Below are positions 16,297 to 27,424 of a stretch of 64,000 bases of DNA, one piece after another (position 1 is the stretch's first letter; each line of letters opens with the position of its first letter). The position numbers were made by a program, and so were the translations under genes. The notes below the pieces were generated by a model. The model was not told where the DNA came from and made no database searches. It saw nothing but the letters and a program-made list of their open reading frames with translations. The DNA comes from an uncultured Pelagibacteraceae bacterium. Lineage in GTDB: Bacteria; Pseudomonadota; Alphaproteobacteria; Pelagibacterales; Pelagibacteraceae. The stretch covers positions 33,118-97,117 of the forward strand of contig CACBCE010000005.1 of assembly GCA_902537665.1 (NCBI GenBank), read 5' to 3'.

Positions 16297-17230
16297 ACAT
16301 TTGAAAATATTACTTTCTGCACCAAGAGGTTTTTGTGCAGGTGTTGAGAGAGCTATAGAAATTGTAGAAAAATCGATCAAAAAATTTGGTGCTCCAGTTT
16401 ATGTTCGTCATGAAATTGTGCATAATAAATATGTTGTCGATGATTTAAAAAATAAAGGTGCCATCTTTGTTGAGGAGCTCGAGGAGATAGAAGATAAAAC
16501 AAGGCCAGTTATTTTTTCTGCACATGGTGTTCCAAAAAAAATACCGGAAGATGCTAAAAACTATAACATGACTTATGTAGATGCTACATGTCCATTAGTA
16601 TCCAAAGTACATAGAGAAGCGGAAAATTTACATAAAGCTGGGTTTCATTTAATTTTGATAGGTCATCAAAATCACCCTGAAGTAATCGGTACCATGGGTC
16701 AATTACCAGATGGATCAATTGATCTTGTTCAAAATGAGGATGAGGCCAAAAAATATAAACCTCACAATAACAAAAGAATTTCATATGTAACCCAAACAAC
16801 GCTATCAGTAGATGATACAAAAGATATAATTCAAATCTTAAAAGATAGATTTCCTAATATAAAAGAACCACTTAAAGAAGATATTTGTTACGCCACAACG
16901 AATAGACAATTGGCTGTAAAAAATATTGCAAAAAAATGTGATTTATTTTTTGTAATTGGTAGTAGAAATTCGTCTAATTCAGTTAGATTAGTAGAGGTTG
17001 CAAAAAAATCTGGCTGCTCTAACTCGCTATTAATTCATTCACAAAGTGAAATACCATTCGATTTAATTAAAGATTCAAATACAATTGGAATTTCCTCTGG
17101 AGCTTCCGCACCAGAAATTTTGGTCAATAATTTTATAGATGAACTAAAAAATAAATTTACAGTCAGTATAGATGAAGTAGAAATAATTAAAGAAAATGTT
17201 GTTTTCAAAGCACCGAAAAAATTAAACTAA
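16286..17230 (+). CDS. ispH: 4-hydroxy-3-methylbut-2-enyl diphosphate reductase
   Basis: Last step of the MEP pathway, giving IPP and DMAPP. The 314-residue protein has three Fe-S ligands in RGFCAGVERAI, VDATCPLVSKVH and EDICYATTNRQ, plus HEIVHNKYVV and the SSNSVRL block. ATG 16286 is chosen over TTG 16277; both lie inside the blh end. Placement right after the carotenoid genes puts precursor supply and retinal synthesis in one run of genes, although ispH-thrB-rnhA is itself a conserved alphaproteobacterial order. Confidence 0.96.
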   Translation: MKNKHLKILLSAPRGFCAGVERAIEIVEKSIKKFGAPVYVRHEIVHNKYVVDDLKNKGAIFVEELEEIEDKTRPVIFSAHGVPKKIPEDAKNYNMTYVDATCPLVSKVHREAENLHKAGFHLILIGHQNHPEVIGTMGQLPDGSIDLVQNEDEAKKYKPHNNKRISYVTQTTLSVDDTKDIIQILKDRFPNIKEPLKEDICYATTNRQLAVKNIAKKCDLFFVIGSRNSSNSVRLVEVAKKSGCSNSLLIHSQSEIPFDLIKDSNTIGISSGASAPEILVNNFIDELKNKFTVSIDEVEIIKENVVFKAPKKLN

Positions 17231-17231
17231 A

Positions 17232-18197
17232 ATGGCTGTATATACGAAAATAAGTAAAAAAGACATTTCTTATATTAATAGAAAATTTGATATAGAAAAA
17301 ATTTTAGAATTTAAAGGTATAAAACAAGGAATTGAAAATACAAACTATTTACTAAAATCAAAGAATAAAAAATTTATACTAACAATTTTCGAAAAAAGAG
17401 TATCAAAAAAAGAATTGCCTTTTTTTATGAATTTGATGGATAAATTGAATAAATCAAAAATAAATTGCCCAAAGCCACAAACAAAAAAAGATGGTGGGTA
17501 TTTAATTAATTTAAAAAATAAAGCTGCATGCATAGTTTCCTTTATCAATGGAAAAGATAAAAAATCACTTAATTTTAAAAACTGTTATGACATTGGCAAA
17601 ATGATTGCTGAAATGCACCAATCTACAAAAAAAATTAATTTTACTAGAAAAAACTCTATGGGTGTCAGAAATCTAAATCCATTACTTAAAAGTATAAGAT
17701 TTAAGTCAAAAAAATTTACTAATGTAGAAAAATTTTTAAAAAATAATTTTAAAGATATTAAAATGAAATGGCCTCAAAATTTACCGAACGGAGTGATTCA
17801 TGGAGATTTGTTTATCGACAATATCTTTTTTAAAAATAACAAATTGTCAGGGGTAATCGATTTTTATTTTGCAGCTAATGACTATTTTATGTATGAAATC
17901 GCAATTTGTGTAAATGCACTATGTTTTGATAAAAAAAAATCAAAGTTTGTGTTGAACAAAAAGAAAGTCAAAAATTTAATAAAGGGTTATGAAAAAATAA
18001 GGAAAATCTCAGTTAAAGAAAGAAAATCATTAAATATTTTATGTCGTGGTGCTGCAATTAGATATTTTATGACTAGACTTTATGACTATTCAAATACTCC
18101 TAAGACAGCATTAATTAAAATAAAAGATCCAAGAGAATATTATCAAAAGCTTGTAATACACAATAATTTAAGAACTTATAAAGATTATTTAAATTAA
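17232..18197 (+). CDS. thrB: Homoserine kinase (aminoglycoside-phosphotransferase fold)
   Basis: Phosphorylates homoserine on the way to threonine. The 321-residue protein belongs to the choline/APH-like kinase type used by alphaproteobacteria: QGIENTNYLL, then VIHGDLFIDNIFF (HGD catalytic loop) and GVIDFYFAANDYFMYEIAI (metal-binding DF). It starts two bases after ispH and its stop overlaps rnhA as TAATG. Threonine synthase lies on the opposite strand at 19099-20472, so the two last threonine steps flank rnhA and a peroxiredoxin. Confidence 0.92.
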   Translation: MAVYTKISKKDISYINRKFDIEKILEFKGIKQGIENTNYLLKSKNKKFILTIFEKRVSKKELPFFMNLMDKLNKSKINCPKPQTKKDGGYLINLKNKAACIVSFINGKDKKSLNFKNCYDIGKMIAEMHQSTKKINFTRKNSMGVRNLNPLLKSIRFKSKKFTNVEKFLKNNFKDIKMKWPQNLPNGVIHGDLFIDNIFFKNNKLSGVIDFYFAANDYFMYEIAICVNALCFDKKKSKFVLNKKKVKNLIKGYEKIRKISVKERKSLNILCRGAAIRYFMTRLYDYSNTPKTALIKIKDPREYYQKLVIHNNLRTYKDYLN

Positions 18198-18622
18198 TGA
18201 TTAAAATATACACTGATGGTTCATGCATTGGCAATCCGGGTCAAGGTGGCTGGGCAGCAATAATATTAGATGAGGGGAAAAAAACTGAAATAAAAGGAAG
18301 TAAAAAAGATACTACAAATAATCAAATGGAATTATTAGCGCCTATAGAGGCACTTAAAAAGATTCCAAAAGGAAGCAAAGTTCAAATTTTTACTGACTCT
18401 AAATATGTTAAGTCTGGAATAACAGAGTGGATACACAATTGGAAAAAAAATGGATGGAAAACTACAAATAAAAAAGAGGTGAGTAATAAAGAACTTTGGA
18501 CAAAATTGGACCAACTAAATAGTGAATTTGAAATAAGTTGGAACTGGGTAAAAGCGCATTCAACAGATAAATTAAATAACGAAGTGGATTTACTTGCTAG
18601 AGATGCTGCAAATTTACAATAG
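18197..18622 (+). CDS. rnhA: Ribonuclease HI
   Basis: Degrades RNA in RNA-DNA hybrids such as Okazaki primers and R-loops. All four acidic residues of the DEDD site are visible in 141 residues: D in YTDGSCIGNPGQGG, E in NNQMELLA, D in IFTDSKYV and D in NNEVDLLARDAA, with the flexible-loop VKAHSTD. It is coupled to thrB (TAATG) and its end overlaps the convergent peroxiredoxin by 9 bases. The genome thus has both type 1 and type 2 RNase H. Confidence 0.96.
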   Translation: MIKIYTDGSCIGNPGQGGWAAIILDEGKKTEIKGSKKDTTNNQMELLAPIEALKKIPKGSKVQIFTDSKYVKSGITEWIHNWKKNGWKTTNKKEVSNKELWTKLDQLNSEFEISWNWVKAHSTDKLNNEVDLLARDAANLQ

Positions 18623-19102
18623 ATTGTTCAATAAGTTTTCTGCAGAAGTTAAGCCGCATTCTTTAGTCTCTTCTTCTTCGTGAATCTTAATAACTGTAAA
18701 ATTTTCAATAATCATCAAATAACGATTTGATCTAATTCCCATTCCTTTTGCATTTCGATCAATTTCCGCACCGATTGCTTTTGTAAATACTAAATATGGG
18801 TCAGATAACATTTTAATTTTATCTCCAGTATTATTAATTGCTCCCCAGCCATTCATTACATAAGGGTCATTGACTGATAAACAAAATATATGTTCTATTC
18901 CTTTTGCTTTGATTTCATCTGCGTGTGCTACAAAACCTGGTAGGTGAAGTTTGGAGCAAGTTGATGTAAATGCTCCAGGCAAACCAAATAAAACAATTTT
19001 TCCATTACCTATTGTTTCTCTTAATTTGCTTTTTTGAGGTTCTCCGTCAATAAGTTGAAAAATCTCTGTATCTGGTATTTGATCTTTTATTTTAAGTTTC
19101 AT
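18614..19102 (-). CDS. Peroxiredoxin (Prx5-like)
   Basis: A 162-residue thiol peroxidase that reduces hydrogen and organic peroxides. The peroxidatic cysteine is C49 in PGAFTSTCSKLHLPGF, which is the Prx5/AhpE-type P-x3-T-x2-C motif; LSVNDPYVMNGWG is also family-typical. A second cysteine near the C-terminus (KECGLTS) could resolve the disulfide. The start overlaps the thrC stop as ATGA, so it is the last gene of the oxidase/thrC transcript, a plausible place for oxidant defence. Confidence 0.9.
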   Translation of the reverse strand: MKLKIKDQIPDTEIFQLIDGEPQKSKLRETIGNGKIVLFGLPGAFTSTCSKLHLPGFVAHADEIKAKGIEHIFCLSVNDPYVMNGWGAINNTGDKIKMLSDPYLVFTKAIGAEIDRNAKGMGIRSNRYLMIIENFTVIKIHEEEETKECGLTSAENLLNNLL

Positions 19103-20472
19103 ATCGAATTCATTACATATTTTTTAACTTTTTCAATATCATTTGAAATAAGTTCAAATTTCTCTTTTCTGTCATTAACATATTTTAAACTTTCTGGTAA
19201 ATTTTCAGTTTTTGAAATTGCATCTTCTATTGCTTTTGGAAATTTACACGGGTGTGCAGTCGATAATACAACACAATTTTTATCCAATCCTAATTTTCTC
19301 ACGGCACCAATGCCTACTGCGGTATGCGGATCAACTACCATCTGATGTTCATCATTGATAGTTTTTATCATTTCAATAGTTTCCTTTTCATTAAGCATTT
19401 CGGATATAAAATTCTTTTTAATTTTATCTAGATCGTTTTTATTAATTTTATAAGTATTATCTTTTATTTGATCCATTACATTTTTTGTAACTTCTGAGTT
19501 ACAATCTTTAACGTCATATAAAAGCCTCTCGAAATTACTTGCTATTTGTATATCCATACTTGGAGTATTCGTTTCCTCAACTTTTTTTTGACTATAATCA
19601 CCGCCAGAAATAGCTCTATGAAGTATGTCATTTTTATTTGTAGCTACGATTAATTTATCTATTGGAAGACCTAATTTTTTTGCTAAGTAGCCAGCATAAA
19701 TATCACCAAAGTTTCCTGTTGGAACAGAAAAGGATAGAGGTTGACCATTTCCAAGTTTAAAGTAAGCGTAAAAATAATACACCGATTGAGCAATAATTCT
19801 TGCCCAATTAATTGAATTTACCCCTGACATATTAATCGCTTTTGAAAATTTTTCGTCATTGAACATTGCTTTTACTAAATTTTGGCAATCATCGAAATTA
19901 CCCTCCACCGCTATATTAAATACATTACTCTCCTCATGTATTGTCATTAACCTTCTTTGTACAGGTGAAATTTTATTATTGGGGTGCAATACAAAAACAT
20001 TTAAATTGCTTTTTCCTTTTAAAGCATCTATTGCAGCCGCACCAGTATCACCAGAAGTTGCCACTATTATATTAATTTTCTTCTGATCATGGCCTAAATG
20101 GTATTGATAAAAATTACCAATAAGTTGCATTGCGATATCTTTAAAAGCAAGTGTGGGACCATGAAAAAGTTCTAATACTTTTAGATTTCCGAGATTAGAA
20201 ATTTTAACAACGTCGTCAGATCTAAAATTTGAATATGATTTTGAAATCAAAGAGATTAGGTCATCTTTAGACATAAAGTCTCCAATAAATGGATAAATTA
20301 CTTCAGCAGCTAAATCATTGTAATTAAGATTTTTTAGATTATCTAATTCTTCCTTTTGGAATTGCTTAATTGATTTAGGAACAAAAAGTCCTCCATCGTC
20401 CGCCAATCCTTTGAGAAAAACATCTTTAAAAGAAAAGTTTTTTTGATTATTTCTTGTACTAATGTAATTCAT
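19099..20472 (-). CDS. thrC: Threonine synthase
   Basis: PLP enzyme converting O-phosphohomoserine to threonine. The 457-residue protein has the N-terminal YISTRNN...F-DVFLKGLADDGGLFVP, the PLP lysine in HGPTLAFKDIAMQLIGNF, ATSGDTGAAA for phosphate binding, SVPTGNFGDIYAGY, and a C-terminal HPCKFP. It directly abuts surf1, with no spacer, at the distal end of the cytochrome oxidase genes, an order seen in other alphaproteobacteria. Confidence 0.95.
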   Translation of the reverse strand: MNYISTRNNQKNFSFKDVFLKGLADDGGLFVPKSIKQFQKEELDNLKNLNYNDLAAEVIYPFIGDFMSKDDLISLISKSYSNFRSDDVVKISNLGNLKVLELFHGPTLAFKDIAMQLIGNFYQYHLGHDQKKINIIVATSGDTGAAAIDALKGKSNLNVFVLHPNNKISPVQRRLMTIHEESNVFNIAVEGNFDDCQNLVKAMFNDEKFSKAINMSGVNSINWARIIAQSVYYFYAYFKLGNGQPLSFSVPTGNFGDIYAGYLAKKLGLPIDKLIVATNKNDILHRAISGGDYSQKKVEETNTPSMDIQIASNFERLLYDVKDCNSEVTKNVMDQIKDNTYKINKNDLDKIKKNFISEMLNEKETIEMIKTINDEHQMVVDPHTAVGIGAVRKLGLDKNCVVLSTAHPCKFPKAIEDAISKTENLPESLKYVNDRKEKFELISNDIEKVKKYVMNSI

Positions 20473-21126
20473 TTAATAATTCTTTTTTCTAAAATATAAA
20501 TATAGCAAAAGAATTGAAAGCGCTAATGAAAACCAAGTAATAGCGTATTTTTGATGATTATTAGAAATATTTGCAGTAATTTTTTTTGGTCTAGGTAACT
20601 GATAATTTCCTTCTAAATAAATAATATATTTAGAAAAATTTTTACCTGTAAATTTAAAAATATCTTCTCTATTTAAACTAAACCAGTAATTTTCATCTAA
20701 ATCATTATCTGGCTTAAAGATATTTTTTCTACCTTGTAATTTTAGGGTTCCAATAATATTTTTTTGATCAAATACATTTATTTCATGAGTGCCCTTTTTT
20801 TCAAATGGTATCCAACCTCTATTTATTAAAAAATTTTCATCCCCAATCATAATTGGATTTATTACTTCAAACCCAGGAGTACCAGACTCATTTAAATTGT
20901 ATAAATAAATTTGCTTATCAAAATCTATAGACCCTGAAGTTTTAATTTTGAGAAAATTTTCTTTGTTTGATTCAGCTAATTCCACTGGGGGATTTTTTAA
21001 CGAATTTTCAATCTCTAAAATTAAATTATTTTTCCAATTTAGACGGATAATTTGCCATGTACCTAGCCCAATAAAAACAAAAATAAAGAAAATTATAAAG
21101 ACGGAAAATAAAAACTTATGTTTCAA
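20473..21126 (-). CDS. SURF1-family cytochrome oxidase assembly protein
   Basis: A 217-residue membrane protein with one helix at each end (about 5-25 and 192-210), the normal SURF1 layout, and motifs GLGTWQIIRLNWK, INRGWIPFE and the C-terminal NHQKYAITWFSLALS. SURF1 helps insert haem a into subunit I. The only usable initiator is TTG at 21126; a stop lies in frame just upstream and no early in-frame ATG exists. A rare start may keep expression below that of the structural subunits. Confidence 0.9.
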   Translation of the reverse strand: MKHKFLFSVFIIFFIFVFIGLGTWQIIRLNWKNNLILEIENSLKNPPVELAESNKENFLKIKTSGSIDFDKQIYLYNLNESGTPGFEVINPIMIGDENFLINRGWIPFEKKGTHEINVFDQKNIIGTLKLQGRKNIFKPDNDLDENYWFSLNREDIFKFTGKNFSKYIIYLEGNYQLPRPKKITANISNNHQKYAITWFSLALSILLLYLYFRKKNY

Positions 21127-21134
21127 GGATCAAA

Positions 21135-21923
21135 TTAACTTCCCCAAATATATATTGCAGCAAACAAAAATAACCAAACAACATCAACAAAATGCCAATA
21201 CCACGCAGCTGCTTCAAAACCAAAATGATGGTCTTTGGTAAAATGACCTAATTTTCCTCTCCATAGACATACTGCTAAAAAGATTGTTCCAACTATAACA
21301 TGGAAGCCATGAAAGCCTGTGGCCATGTAAAAAACAGAACCATAAATATGATCTGAAAAAGCAAATGTAGCATGATGATATTCATATGCTTGAAGTGCTG
21401 TAAAAAATGCTCCAAGAATTACTGTTAACACTAATCCTTGTATAAAACCTTTTCTATCACCTTCTAATAATGAATGGTGAGACCAAGTGACTGTTGTTCC
21501 TGATAACAGTAAAACTAATGTGTTAATTAAAGGTATATCCCAAGGATCAAAAGTCACAATATCTTTGGGCGGCCACACGTTTCCTACAAAATCATTTGGA
21601 AAAAGACTTACGTCAAAGTAAGCCCAAAACCAAGCAACAAAAAACATTACCTCAGATGCAATAAATAAAGTCATTCCATAACGGTGATGAATTTGGACTA
21701 CAGGGGTATGATGCCCTTGATGTTCTGCTTCAATGACCACATCTCTAAACCACATATATGCGCCATAAATTAAAAGAGCTAATCCAAGATACATTCCCCA
21801 TGAAACATCTGAATGCATATAATACACTGCACCTATAGCTAATACTAAACAAGAGAATGAAACGTAAATAGGCCAAGGACTTGGGTCTACTAAATGATAA
21901 TCATGTTTTTTTTCAGCTGACAT
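21135..21923 (-). CDS. ctaE: Cytochrome c oxidase subunit III
   Basis: The 262-residue, seven-helix subunit of the aa3-type oxidase. Diagnostic parts: HDYHLVDPSPWPIY at the N-terminus, MTLFIASEVMFFVAWFWAYF (with the conserved Glu), TTVTWSHHSLLEG, GFHGFHVIVGTIFL and the C-terminal AAAWYWHFVDVVWLFLF. It stabilises subunit I during turnover. Located 9 bases after ctaG and 8 before surf1. Confidence 0.97.
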   Translation of the reverse strand: MSAEKKHDYHLVDPSPWPIYVSFSCLVLAIGAVYYMHSDVSWGMYLGLALLIYGAYMWFRDVVIEAEHQGHHTPVVQIHHRYGMTLFIASEVMFFVAWFWAYFDVSLFPNDFVGNVWPPKDIVTFDPWDIPLINTLVLLLSGTTVTWSHHSLLEGDRKGFIQGLVLTVILGAFFTALQAYEYHHATFAFSDHIYGSVFYMATGFHGFHVIVGTIFLAVCLWRGKLGHFTKDHHFGFEAAAWYWHFVDVVWLFLFAAIYIWGS

Positions 21924-21931
21924 TTTTTGAA

Positions 21932-22465
21932 TTATGATTGTTTATAATAATCTGTCGAGAAAAAAGTATACGACATAGTTACATCTTCTAGATTTTTTAC
22001 ACTTGGATCATTAATCATTTCAGGGTCTAGATAAAAAGTCATTACATAGGTTGCTTTTTCTCCTGCCTTTAATTCTTGTTTTTCAAAACAAAAACAGCCG
22101 AGTTTACTATAATATTTCCCAAAGCTTGCTGGTGATACATTAAAACTTGCTACACCAGCAGTTGGTTCGCTACTATAATTTTCAACTTCAAACTCTATTT
22201 TATTAACTTGGCCAACTTTCACATCCATAACATTCGATTTTGCTTTAAAATCCCAAGGTAAATTATTCACATTAGTATCAAATCTAACGCTGACAACTTT
22301 GTTAAGAACTATTTTAGGAGCACTGTTTGAGATTTGAGTAGTACCTCCAAAACCCGTCACTCTACAAAATAGATCATATAAAGGTACCGCAGCGTAGGAT
22401 AGACCTAACATGAATACAAATATCCCTATAAGAACTAATGGTGTAAGATTTTTTTTTTGTATCAT
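21932..22465 (-). CDS. ctaG: Cytochrome c oxidase assembly protein CtaG/Cox11
   Basis: Delivers copper to the CuB centre of subunit I. The 177-residue protein has an N-terminal membrane anchor (about 10-30), the PLYDLFCRVTGFGGTTQ motif of the family, and the copper-binding CFCF in KLGCFCFEKQEL near residue 130, followed by F-x-DPE. Its ATG overlaps the stop of the 41-residue ORF by 4 bases (ATGA), indicating translational coupling. Confidence 0.95.
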   Translation of the reverse strand: MIQKKNLTPLVLIGIFVFMLGLSYAAVPLYDLFCRVTGFGGTTQISNSAPKIVLNKVVSVRFDTNVNNLPWDFKAKSNVMDVKVGQVNKIEFEVENYSSEPTAGVASFNVSPASFGKYYSKLGCFCFEKQELKAGEKATYVMTFYLDPEMINDPSVKNLEDVTMSYTFFSTDYYKQS

Positions 22466-22587
22466 ATTGCTCTATCAAAAACTCCAGTATTATATAATGT
22501 AAATAAAAAAAGGAAAATCATGAAGGCAATGATCGCTAATGCTGTCTTGATGTTTTTTTTCTTAGTTTTTTTATCTGGTATAATCAT
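22462..22587 (-). CDS. Small single-helix membrane protein of the cox operon (CoxF-like)
   Basis: A 41-codon frame between ctaB and ctaG. ATG 22587-22585 overlaps the ctaB stop (ATGA) and its TGA 22464-22462 overlaps the ctaG ATG (ATGA), so both ends are interlocked with genes of the operon, which argues strongly for a real gene. The product starts MIIPDKKTKKKNIKTALA and then has one hydrophobic helix (about 15-32) ending GVFDRAI. Many alphaproteobacteria have a short basic-plus-helix protein at this position, sometimes called CoxF; the name here rests on position and shape, not on close sequence recall. Confidence 0.82.
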   Translation of the reverse strand: MIIPDKKTKKKNIKTALAIIAFMIFLFLFTLYNTGVFDRAI

Positions 22588-23495
22588 AAAATCTTATCTA
22601 TCAGAAAAAGCACAAAAACCAAAAATAAATATAAAATAGAATAGCCAAATATAGATTTAGCTTTTTTTGCACTAAATTTATTTTTTTTAAATTTATAAAG
22701 ATCGAAACATAGAAAATTGTAATAAATAGTTAATAACAATGATGGAATAAGAAAAACAAGTCCAACAAAGTTGATTGCGTATGGAAAAATTATCACTGGA
22801 AGCATTATCAAAGAGTAGACAAAAATATTTACTTTAGTGCTTTCTATCCCATTTGTTAGGGGAAGCATGGGTATATTGGCTTTTTTATAATCTTCTGATT
22901 TATATAAGCTTAATGCCCAAAAATGTGATGGAGTCCAAAAGAAAATAATTAAAAAAAATACAAGAGGTTCAAGAGATAAGGATCCTGTAGCAATAGTCCA
23001 ACCTATAACAGGAGGAAGAGCTCCTGCCGCTCCACCAATAACAATATTCTGTGAAGTTCTTTTTTTCAGCCAAATTGTATAAATTAAAACATAAAATATT
23101 ATGGTAAAAAGTAATATTCCTGCAGATACTCGATTTGTAAAATAATCTAGTGCAACCACTGAAATTACCGATAAAGTTATACCAAATATTAAAGCCTGAT
23201 TTTTATTAACTTTACCTGTTGGTATTGGTCTTAGACAAGTTCTACTCATTAAAGCATCAAGGTCTGACTCATACCACATATTTAATGCTCCTGCTGCTCC
23301 AGCACCCATTGAAACTAGTAATATTCCAATTATTGCATCTTGGGTTGAAACCATATTTGGGGCTGTTAATAATCCAACCGCACAAGTAAATATCACCAGT
23401 GACATTACTCTTGGTTTCATCAATTTAAATAATTCAGAAAAATTAAGTAAGTCTTCTTGAGACAGATTATCTTTTTTTAATTTTGAACTACTCAT
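22584..23495 (-). CDS. ctaB: Protoheme IX farnesyltransferase
   Basis: Makes haem O from haem B and farnesyl diphosphate, the first step to haem A. A 303-residue UbiA-superfamily protein with about nine helices. It has N-MWYESDLDALMSRT (the N-x3-D-x2-D/M prenyltransferase motif), RPIPTGKV, and DYF/FWTPSHFWALSLY typical of haem O synthases. ATG 23495 is preferred over TTG 23498. It lies between ctaD and the 41-residue ORF. Confidence 0.95.
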   Translation of the reverse strand: MSSSKLKKDNLSQEDLLNFSELFKLMKPRVMSLVIFTCAVGLLTAPNMVSTQDAIIGILLVSMGAGAAGALNMWYESDLDALMSRTCLRPIPTGKVNKNQALIFGITLSVISVVALDYFTNRVSAGILLFTIIFYVLIYTIWLKKRTSQNIVIGGAAGALPPVIGWTIATGSLSLEPLVFFLIIFFWTPSHFWALSLYKSEDYKKANIPMLPLTNGIESTKVNIFVYSLIMLPVIIFPYAINFVGLVFLIPSLLLTIYYNFLCFDLYKFKKNKFSAKKAKSIFGYSILYLFLVFVLFLIDKIL

Positions 23496-23515
23496 CAATT
23501 TTAAAGCTTTTATTC

Positions 23516-25965
<2,450 letters not shown>

Positions 25966-26025
25966 TTTTAATAGCTATATAAAGCTCTTTTATAAAAATT
26001 ACACTTTAGTTTTCGCGACAATTTA

Positions 26026-26727
26026 TCAATTAATCACATAATTTACGATCGAAATTGCAGATATGACCGCGGTTTCTGACCTTAAAATATTCTCATTAAT
26101 TTTAATAGGTTGAACGCCCTTAAAAGAGAGAATCTTTCCTCTTTCGGTCTCTGAAAAATCTCCCTCTGGACCTATGATTATACAAACAGGTTTATCTGTA
26201 AATTTTGATTTATCAACTTTATTAATATTAGAATTTAAATCTGTAAAAATTAGATCCATGGAATTTTTTTTTAAAAAACTATTTAAATCTTGAGCCTCTT
26301 CAATTGTTGGCACATTGATACGGTTTGATTGTTCACTAGCTTCAATTACAATTTTTTCTAAGCGATCTTTATTAATTTTTCTGACCACTGTTCTATCAAA
26401 TATAATTGGTAAAAATTTTGTAACTCCAAGCTCTGTTGCTTTTTGTAGCATAAAATTCTGATAGTTTGATTTAATCGGAGAAAACGCTAACCACAATTCT
26501 CTGGTAATCTCTTTTTGTCTTAGTTGTTTTATTATTTTAAATTCAACAGTATTTTTAGATATTCCTAAAATTTTTGCTTCCCATTCTCCCTCTTTGTTAA
26601 ATAAAGAGAAAACCTCATTTTCTTTTACTCTCATTACTTTGCTTAAATAATGTGATTGATCCTTATCGAGTTTATCAATCATGTCTACTGATAAAGTATC
26701 AGAAAAAAATAATCTAATATTACTCAT
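26026..26727 (-). CDS. rsmE: 16S rRNA m3U1498 methyltransferase
   Basis: Methylates U1498 of 16S rRNA. The 233-residue protein begins with an N-terminal PUA-like part (RLFF ... HYLSKVMRVKENEVFSLFNKEGEW) followed by a SPOUT domain with ATELGVTKFLPIIFDRTV, EASEQSNRINVPTIEE and the knot motif IIGPEGDFSETE, ending LRSETAVISAISIVNY. It is divergent from the HAD gene with 17 bases between starts, and is separate from the cox genes. Confidence 0.94.
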   Translation of the reverse strand: MSNIRLFFSDTLSVDMIDKLDKDQSHYLSKVMRVKENEVFSLFNKEGEWEAKILGISKNTVEFKIIKQLRQKEITRELWLAFSPIKSNYQNFMLQKATELGVTKFLPIIFDRTVVRKINKDRLEKIVIEASEQSNRINVPTIEEAQDLNSFLKKNSMDLIFTDLNSNINKVDKSKFTDKPVCIIIGPEGDFSETERGKILSFKGVQPIKINENILRSETAVISAISIVNYVIN

Positions 26728-26744
26728 TTGTGTTAAGTTAATTT

Positions 26745-27407
26745 ATGAAAAATATTAAAGCAATAATTTTTGATGCTTATGGTACACTGTTTGACGTAAA
26801 TTCTGCTGCAGAAAAATGTAAAGATAAAATTGGAGATAAATGGGAGAGTTTTGCAAACTTTTGGAGAACTACTCAACTAGAATACACTTGGCTTAGAAGT
26901 TTAATGAAAAGACATAAAGACTTTTGGCAAATTACAGAGGATAGTTTAGATAAATCAATGAAAACTTTTGAAATTGACACTTCAATGAAAAAAGAATTAT
27001 TGAATTTGTATAAAGTTCTTTCACCTTTTAAGGAGGTTCCAGAAACTCTTATAAAATTAAAAGAAAAAAATTTTAAATTAGCTATACTTTCAAATGGAAC
27101 TCCATCTCTTTTAAAAGAGTTAGTTGAAAGTAATAATTTAGATAAACTGTTCGATGATCTATTTTCAATAGAGGAAGTTGGAATTTATAAACCAGACTCG
27201 AAAGTTTATGACTTGCCTATCAAAAAATACAAAATTAAAAGCAATGAAGCAGCTTTCTTAAGTGCAAACACTTGGGATGTTTCAGGAGGTGGAAATTATG
27301 GTTATCATTCTATTTGGGTAAACCGTAATAATAATATCTTTGATAATCTTGATTACAAACCAAAAAATCAAGTTAAAAATTTAAGCGAACTTGAGGATTT
27401 AATTTAA
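26745..27407 (+). CDS. HAD hydrolase, haloacid-dehalogenase type II-like
   Basis: A 220-residue HAD protein. The nucleophile motif is FDAYGTLFD (D10), motif II is LSNGTPSLL, K in YKPDSKVYD, and the last motif is SANTWDVSGGGNYGY, where the NTWD-x-x-GG pattern is that of L-2-haloacid dehalogenases rather than phosphatases. FAxFWRTTQLEYTWLRSLM is the dehalogenase cap. Substrates might be haloacids, but many homologues have unknown roles. It stands 17 bases upstream of the CDGSH gene, possibly co-transcribed. Confidence 0.82.
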   Translation: MKNIKAIIFDAYGTLFDVNSAAEKCKDKIGDKWESFANFWRTTQLEYTWLRSLMKRHKDFWQITEDSLDKSMKTFEIDTSMKKELLNLYKVLSPFKEVPETLIKLKEKNFKLAILSNGTPSLLKELVESNNLDKLFDDLFSIEEVGIYKPDSKVYDLPIKKYKIKSNEAAFLSANTWDVSGGGNYGYHSIWVNRNNNIFDNLDYKPKNQVKNLSELEDLI

Positions 27408-27424
27408 AAAAAAAGTTAGATAAT

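Noticed and set aside
22520..22639. Plus-strand 39-codon hydrophobic frame with a ribosome-site-like AAGG upstream, inside the cox operon
   Set aside because: It is antisense to the 41-residue ORF and the ctaB end. The minus-strand frame there has ATGA overlaps with both neighbours and is the better explanation.
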